Positions 6,867 to 9,186 of a stretch of DNA of 9,186 bases are shown one piece after another. Where the stretch lies: contig JASGFT010000179.1 of NCBI GenBank assembly GCA_047605425.1, forward strand, positions 1 through 9,186, written 5' to 3'. This DNA comes from JAKPAM01 sp047605425 (GTDB lineage: Bacteria > Pseudomonadota > Gammaproteobacteria > Burkholderiales > Burkholderiaceae_E). The position numbers and the translations under genes were made by a program. A model generated the notes under the pieces. It was not told the origin of the DNA, did no database searches, and saw nothing but the letters and a program-made list of their open reading frames with translations. Within the stretch, counting starts at the first letter, position 1, and every line of letters starts with the position of its first letter.

Positions 6867-7832
6867 ATGCCTTCGGGATTCGACTTCGAGTTCGCCGTCA
6901 ACGCGCCGTTCCGGATGCAGCCGGGGCTGCGACGGGCCGCCGCCGACGCCCGGCGGTTGACGCCCAGCACCGTCGCGCCGGCGCCCGGCGACGCGCTCGC
7001 CGAAAAGCTCGATACGCTGGCCGCGCATGCCGACCGGGCGCTGCTGTGCCGGCCCGACTTCGATCCGCGGCCGGCGCTCGAGCGCCTGTCCGCCGAGATC
7101 GCCCGCGACCACCCGGATGCCTGGCGCGTCGACCGCGACGGCCGCGTGACGGCCGTCCATCTGGGTTGGACGCTGGAAGACGGACGGCTGCTGCCGCGAG
7201 CCGACGCGGTGCCCGAGGTCGGCCAGGTCATCGAAGCGCTGCCACCCGCCTGGCGGCTGCCCGCGCTGCTGGGCCTGGCCTTCGAGGAGGACCTGGCGAT
7301 CGTCGACGGCCGGGACGCGACGGTCCCGTGGATGGCCGTCTGCCTGCCGTCGTTCTGGGCGCCGGAGACCAAGGCGGGCCGGCACTTCGTCGAGATCCAT
7401 CTGCCGGTGCCCGATGCCGATCTGCTGCGCGCGGCCGGCGCGCGACTGATGAAGCTGGCCTGCGGCCCCGAGCGTTGGGAGCGCTTCGTGTGGACGCTGA
7501 CGCCGCATCGGCGCCTGCGCGCGCATCCGGCCGTCGACCCGCGCCCGCCCTGGCCGGCCGGCGCCGATCCGGACGCCTTCGCGCGCGCCGCTCATCTGCG
7601 CACCGAACGGCAAGCGTTCATTCCGATGCCGGACATCGGCCAGGCCGTGTTCACGATCCACGTGCGACGTGCGCCGCTGGCCGAGGCGATCGTGGACGCG
7701 GACCGCGCGCGTCGCCTGCGCGACGCGCTGGCGACGATGTCCGACGCGGTGCTCGAATATCGCGGCCTGACCGATGCCCGCGCCCCGCTGCTGGCCTGGC
7801 TCGCGCGGCGAGCCCAGGCCTGTCCGGGCTGA
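6867..7832 (+). CDS. DUF3445 / heme-dependent oxidative N-demethylase-like protein
   Basis: A 321-residue protein matching the DUF3445 family, which includes the alpha subunit of heme-dependent oxidative N-demethylase (amine demethylation). Recognisable blocks in order: APFRMQPGLRR (13-23), DRALLCRPDFDPRPAL (56-71), VPWMAVCLPSFWAPETKAGR (153-172) continuing into FVEIHLPVP (174-182), ERFVWTL (205-211), LRTERQAFIPMP (244-255) and QAVFTIHVRRAPL (259-271). The LRxERQ plus FTIH pair is the most diagnostic feature of the family. Most DUF3445 proteins have no tested activity; heme binding and an amine substrate are inferred from the family only. The start at 6867 lies where family similarity begins but has no clear ribosome-binding site. 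It sits immediately beside the receptor remnant, on the opposite strand, and converges on the DUF1428 gene with a 21-nt gap. No partner subunit genes are in the window. Confidence 0.85.
   Translation: MPSGFDFEFAVNAPFRMQPGLRRAAADARRLTPSTVAPAPGDALAEKLDTLAAHADRALLCRPDFDPRPALERLSAEIARDHPDAWRVDRDGRVTAVHLGWTLEDGRLLPRADAVPEVGQVIEALPPAWRLPALLGLAFEEDLAIVDGRDATVPWMAVCLPSFWAPETKAGRHFVEIHLPVPDADLLRAAGARLMKLACGPERWERFVWTLTPHRRLRAHPAVDPRPPWPAGADPDAFARAAHLRTERQAFIPMPDIGQAVFTIHVRRAPLAEAIVDADRARRLRDALATMSDAVLEYRGLTDARAPLLAWLARRAQACPG
7811..7830. terminator. Possible shared hairpin between convergent genes
   Basis: AGCCC (7811-7815) pairs with GGGCT (7826-7830), and G7817 pairs with C7824. On the minus-strand RNA the intervening position is a U-G wobble, making a 7-bp stem. 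It overlaps the last codons and the stop of the DUF3445 gene and lies 24-43 nt past the DUF1428 stop. No T-run follows, so it is a weak candidate. Confidence 0.25.
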
Positions 7833-7853
7833 CGGTCCCGCCGCCGAGCGGCC

Positions 7854-8213
7854 CTACATCACCACCAGCGGCTTGAACCCGCCCCAGAACATCCGCATGC
7901 CGTCGAACGGCATCGTCGCCGGGTCCATGTTGGCCATCCGCGGATCCTTCATCACCTTGGCGTTGACCTCGTCGCGATGCTCGCGCGAGCGATAGCGGAT
8001 CCAGGCGAACACGACGACCTCGCCGTCCTTCAATTGCACGGCCTGCGGAAACGAGGTCACCTTGCCCGGCTGCACGTCGTCGGCGACGCACTCCCAATAC
8101 TCGAGCGCGCCGTGTTCCTTCCAGACACCGGCCGCCATCTCGGCCATCTTCCGGTAGTCCTCGATCCGGTCTTTCGGAACCGGCACCACGAAACCATCGA
8201 CGTAGGCATCCAT
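7854..8213 (-). CDS. DUF1428 family protein (YbaA-like)
   Basis: A 119-residue small cytoplasmic protein of the DUF1428 family. Family landmarks are YVDGFVVPVPKDRIEDYRKM (4-23), the W-K-E-H-G-A-L-E-Y-W-E-C run (31-42), DDVQPGKVTSFPQAV (45-59), VVFAWIRYRSREHRDEVN (67-84) and the ending MPFDGMRMFWGGFKPLV (101-117). The fold is a ferredoxin-like dimeric alpha/beta barrel in characterised relatives; no catalytic role is established for the family. The start at 8213 is preferred over an upstream in-frame alternative near 8249, because AAGGAGA ends 5 nt before the ATG and the family N-terminus is MDAYVDGF. A long palindrome lies 46-73 nt upstream, suggesting repressor control. The gene stands alone: convergent with DUF3445 and separated from the helicase by a hairpin and repeat block. 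Confidence 0.92.
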   Translation of the reverse strand: MDAYVDGFVVPVPKDRIEDYRKMAEMAAGVWKEHGALEYWECVADDVQPGKVTSFPQAVQLKDGEVVVFAWIRYRSREHRDEVNAKVMKDPRMANMDPATMPFDGMRMFWGGFKPLVVM

Positions 8214-8259
8214 CGTCTTCTCCTTGTGGGCCCGGGAACCGGCAGGCACCCGGCGGCAA

Positions 8260-8286
8260 CGTTATGTGAACAACGTACACATTACG
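8260..8286. promoter_or_regulatory. 27-bp imperfect palindrome, putative repressor operator for the DUF1428 gene
   Basis: The site reads CGT-n-ATGTG-n-AC-nnn-GT-n-CACAT-n-ACG and is symmetric about position 8273, with 10 of 13 base pairs matching. It is AT-richer than its surroundings and sits 46 nt upstream of the DUF1428 start codon. The minus-strand CATAAC at 8266-8261 is a possible -10 inside it. Length and symmetry suit a dimeric helix-turn-helix repressor such as a TetR- or MarR-type protein, but no regulator gene is in the window and the family cannot be named from the site. Confidence 0.55.
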
Positions 8287-8357
8287 ATACGGCAAGATCC
8301 GAATGCCGTCCACCCTTCGAAGCGGAATCGGCGCGGAAAGTGACGCGGAAAACGGGA

Positions 8358-8417
8358 ACGAAGACCGCGGAGACGAAAATCGCGGGCATGAAGACCGCGA
8401 TTACGAAGACCGGGGAG
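8358..8417. repeat. Four tandem copies of a 15-nt direct repeat
   Basis: Consensus ACGAAGACCGCGGAG. Copies start at 8358, 8373, 8388 and 8403, with 15/15, 11/15, 11/15 and 14/15 matches to the first copy; a much weaker fifth may lie at 8343. On the minus-strand transcript coming from the helicase gene, each copy presents a pyrimidine block (GGUCUUCGU or similar) at regular 15-nt spacing. The last copy runs into the hairpin at 8412. The plus-strand frame is open but looks like low-complexity translation, not a gene. Confidence 0.7.
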
Positions 8418-8438
8418 CCGGCGCGAAGCCGGCCCCTC
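8412..8438 (-). terminator. GC-rich hairpin downstream of the RNA helicase gene
   Basis: GCCGGC (8417-8422) pairs with GCCGGC (8428-8433) around a 5-nt loop; on the minus strand the loop is TTCGC. After one A-C mismatch the stem continues GGGG (8412-8415) with CCTC (8435-8438), including a G-T wobble, for about 10 pairs. It starts 17 nt after the helicase stop codon. No uninterrupted U-tract follows; instead the spaced pyrimidine blocks of the 15-nt repeat come next, so termination may be hairpin-assisted or Rho-dependent. Confidence 0.55.
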
Positions 8439-8455
8439 GGCCCGGCGTCAGGCCC

Positions 8456-9186
8456 TCAGTCGTCGCGGCCGAAAGACCGGCGACCGCCGCCCTGGCCGCC
8501 CGCGCTACGCCCGCGGTCGCCGCGGGCCGAGCCTTCCGAGCCGCCGCGCGACGGACGGCGCGCGCCGTGGCCGGCACCGTTGCCCGGAGCGGCCGAGCGA
8601 CGGCCATCGTGGCCACCACCGCCCGGCGCGGAGCGGCGCGCCTCGTGGCCGGCGCCGCCGGACGACGGCTGGCGGCGTCCGTCCTGCGCGCCACCGGCCG
8701 GACGCGCCGAGCGCGGCGCGCCGCGGCCCAGGCCGCCGTTGATCCGGCGGCCGCCGCCGAGTTCGATCGGCTCGGGCCGGTCGTTCGGATCCAGCTCGAA
8801 GCCGGGCACGACCTCGCGCGGCAGCGAACGCTTGATCAGCCGCTCGATGTCGGCCAGGAACTTCAGCTCGTCGATGCACACGAGCGACAAGGCCTCGCCG
8901 TCCGCGCCCGCGCGGCCGGTGCGGCCGATCCGGTGCACGTAGTCCTCGGGCACGTTCGGCAGCTCATAGTTGACCACGTGCGGCAGTTCGGCGATGTCGA
9001 TGCCGCGCGCGGCGATATCGGTGGCCACCAGCACGCGCAGCGTGCGACCCTTGAACTCGGACAGCGCCCGCGTGCGCGCGCCCTGGCTCTTGTTGCCGTG
9101 GATCGCCATCGCGCTGATGCCGTCCTTGTTCAACTGCTCGGCCAGCCGGTTGGCGCCGTGCTTGGTGCGCGTGAACACCAGCACCT
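8456..9186 (-). CDS. rhlE: DEAD-box ATP-dependent RNA helicase, RhlE-like, C-terminal part
   Basis: The visible 243 codons are the second RecA-like domain and tail of a DEAD-box RNA helicase; the 5' part with the Walker and DEAD motifs is beyond the right edge. Visible motifs, counted from the edge: motif IV-like LVFTRTKHGANRLAEQL (2-18), the AIHGNKSQGARTRAL segment (27-41), motif V RVLVATDIAARGIDI (50-64) and motif VI HRIGRTGRAG (84-93) with the arginine fingers. From about residue 145 to 242 is a low-complexity tail rich in Gly, Arg, Ser, Ala and Pro, ending RRSFGRDD, likely disordered and RNA-binding. RhlE proteins remodel RNA in ribosome assembly and RNA decay. RhlE is favoured over other paralogues by the spacing of the RecA2 domain and the basic Gly-rich tail, but the missing half prevents a firm assignment. 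Confidence 0.88.
   Translation of the reverse strand, partial: VLVFTRTKHGANRLAEQLNKDGISAMAIHGNKSQGARTRALSEFKGRTLRVLVATDIAARGIDIAELPHVVNYELPNVPEDYVHRIGRTGRAGADGEALSLVCIDELKFLADIERLIKRSLPREVVPGFELDPNDRPEPIELGGGRRINGGLGRGAPRSARPAGGAQDGRRQPSSGGAGHEARRSAPGGGGHDGRRSAAPGNGAGHGARRPSRGGSEGSARGDRGRSAGGQGGGRRSFGRDD

Noticed and set aside
8343..8417. CRISPR-like array
   Set aside because: The 15-nt units are directly adjacent with no spacers and are too short and too diverged for CRISPR repeats; no cas genes are present.
8340..8456. Possible small plus-strand gene encoding Thr/Lys-rich five-residue repeats
   Set aside because: The repeats simply mirror the 15-nt DNA repeat; there is no ribosome-binding site, no clear stop before the antisense helicase region, and no family resemblance.

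Overview
The window is about 9.2 kb of dense, very GC-rich chromosomal DNA. The protein families, the strong GC bias at third codon positions and the gene content point to a betaproteobacterium, most likely in Burkholderiales. That placement is an inference from family resemblance, since no rRNA or marker gene is present.

Layout from left to right. (1) Positions 1-1495, minus strand: a secreted or surface pair, made of the N-terminus of an unrecognised membrane-anchored protein (cut by the window edge) and, upstream of it, a lipoprotein with an Fn3-like domain and a BNR/Ycf48-like beta-propeller. (2) Positions 1633-4964, minus strand: a three-gene metabolic operon, acyl-CoA dehydrogenase, then a RidA-family protein, then a cytosolic gamma-glutamyltransferase-family enzyme. 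A strong stem-loop lies between the last two. (3) Positions 4997-6609, plus strand, divergent from that operon by only 32 nt: a four-helix membrane protein of the 'phage holin family' (YvlD-like) whose stop codon overlaps the GTG start of a CaiB/BaiF class III CoA-transferase. (4) Positions 6713-7832: the C-terminal scrap of a TonB-dependent receptor (minus strand) abutting a DUF3445 / heme-dependent oxidative N-demethylase-like gene (plus strand). (5) Positions 7854-8213, minus strand: a DUF1428 gene with a 27-bp imperfect palindrome upstream that looks like a repressor operator. (6) Positions 8358-9186: a 15-nt tandem repeat and a GC-rich hairpin downstream of the 3' end of an RhlE-like DEAD-box RNA helicase, which runs off the right edge.

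How the genes may work together: the CoA-transferase (acid to acyl-CoA), the acyl-CoA dehydrogenase (acyl-CoA to enoyl- or enamine-type product), RidA (enamine/imine hydrolysis) and gamma-glutamyltransferase (release or transfer of a gamma-glutamyl group) could form a small catabolic module for a nitrogen-containing acid. This is a hypothesis from adjacency; no substrate can be read from the sequence. I see no CRISPR array, tRNA, rRNA, transposase or prophage module. Most of the window is ordinary housekeeping or accessory metabolism. The items most worth a second look are the receptor remnant and its junction, the DUF1428 operator, the 15-nt repeat block, the very tight divergent promoter region, and the enzyme combination of the central operon.
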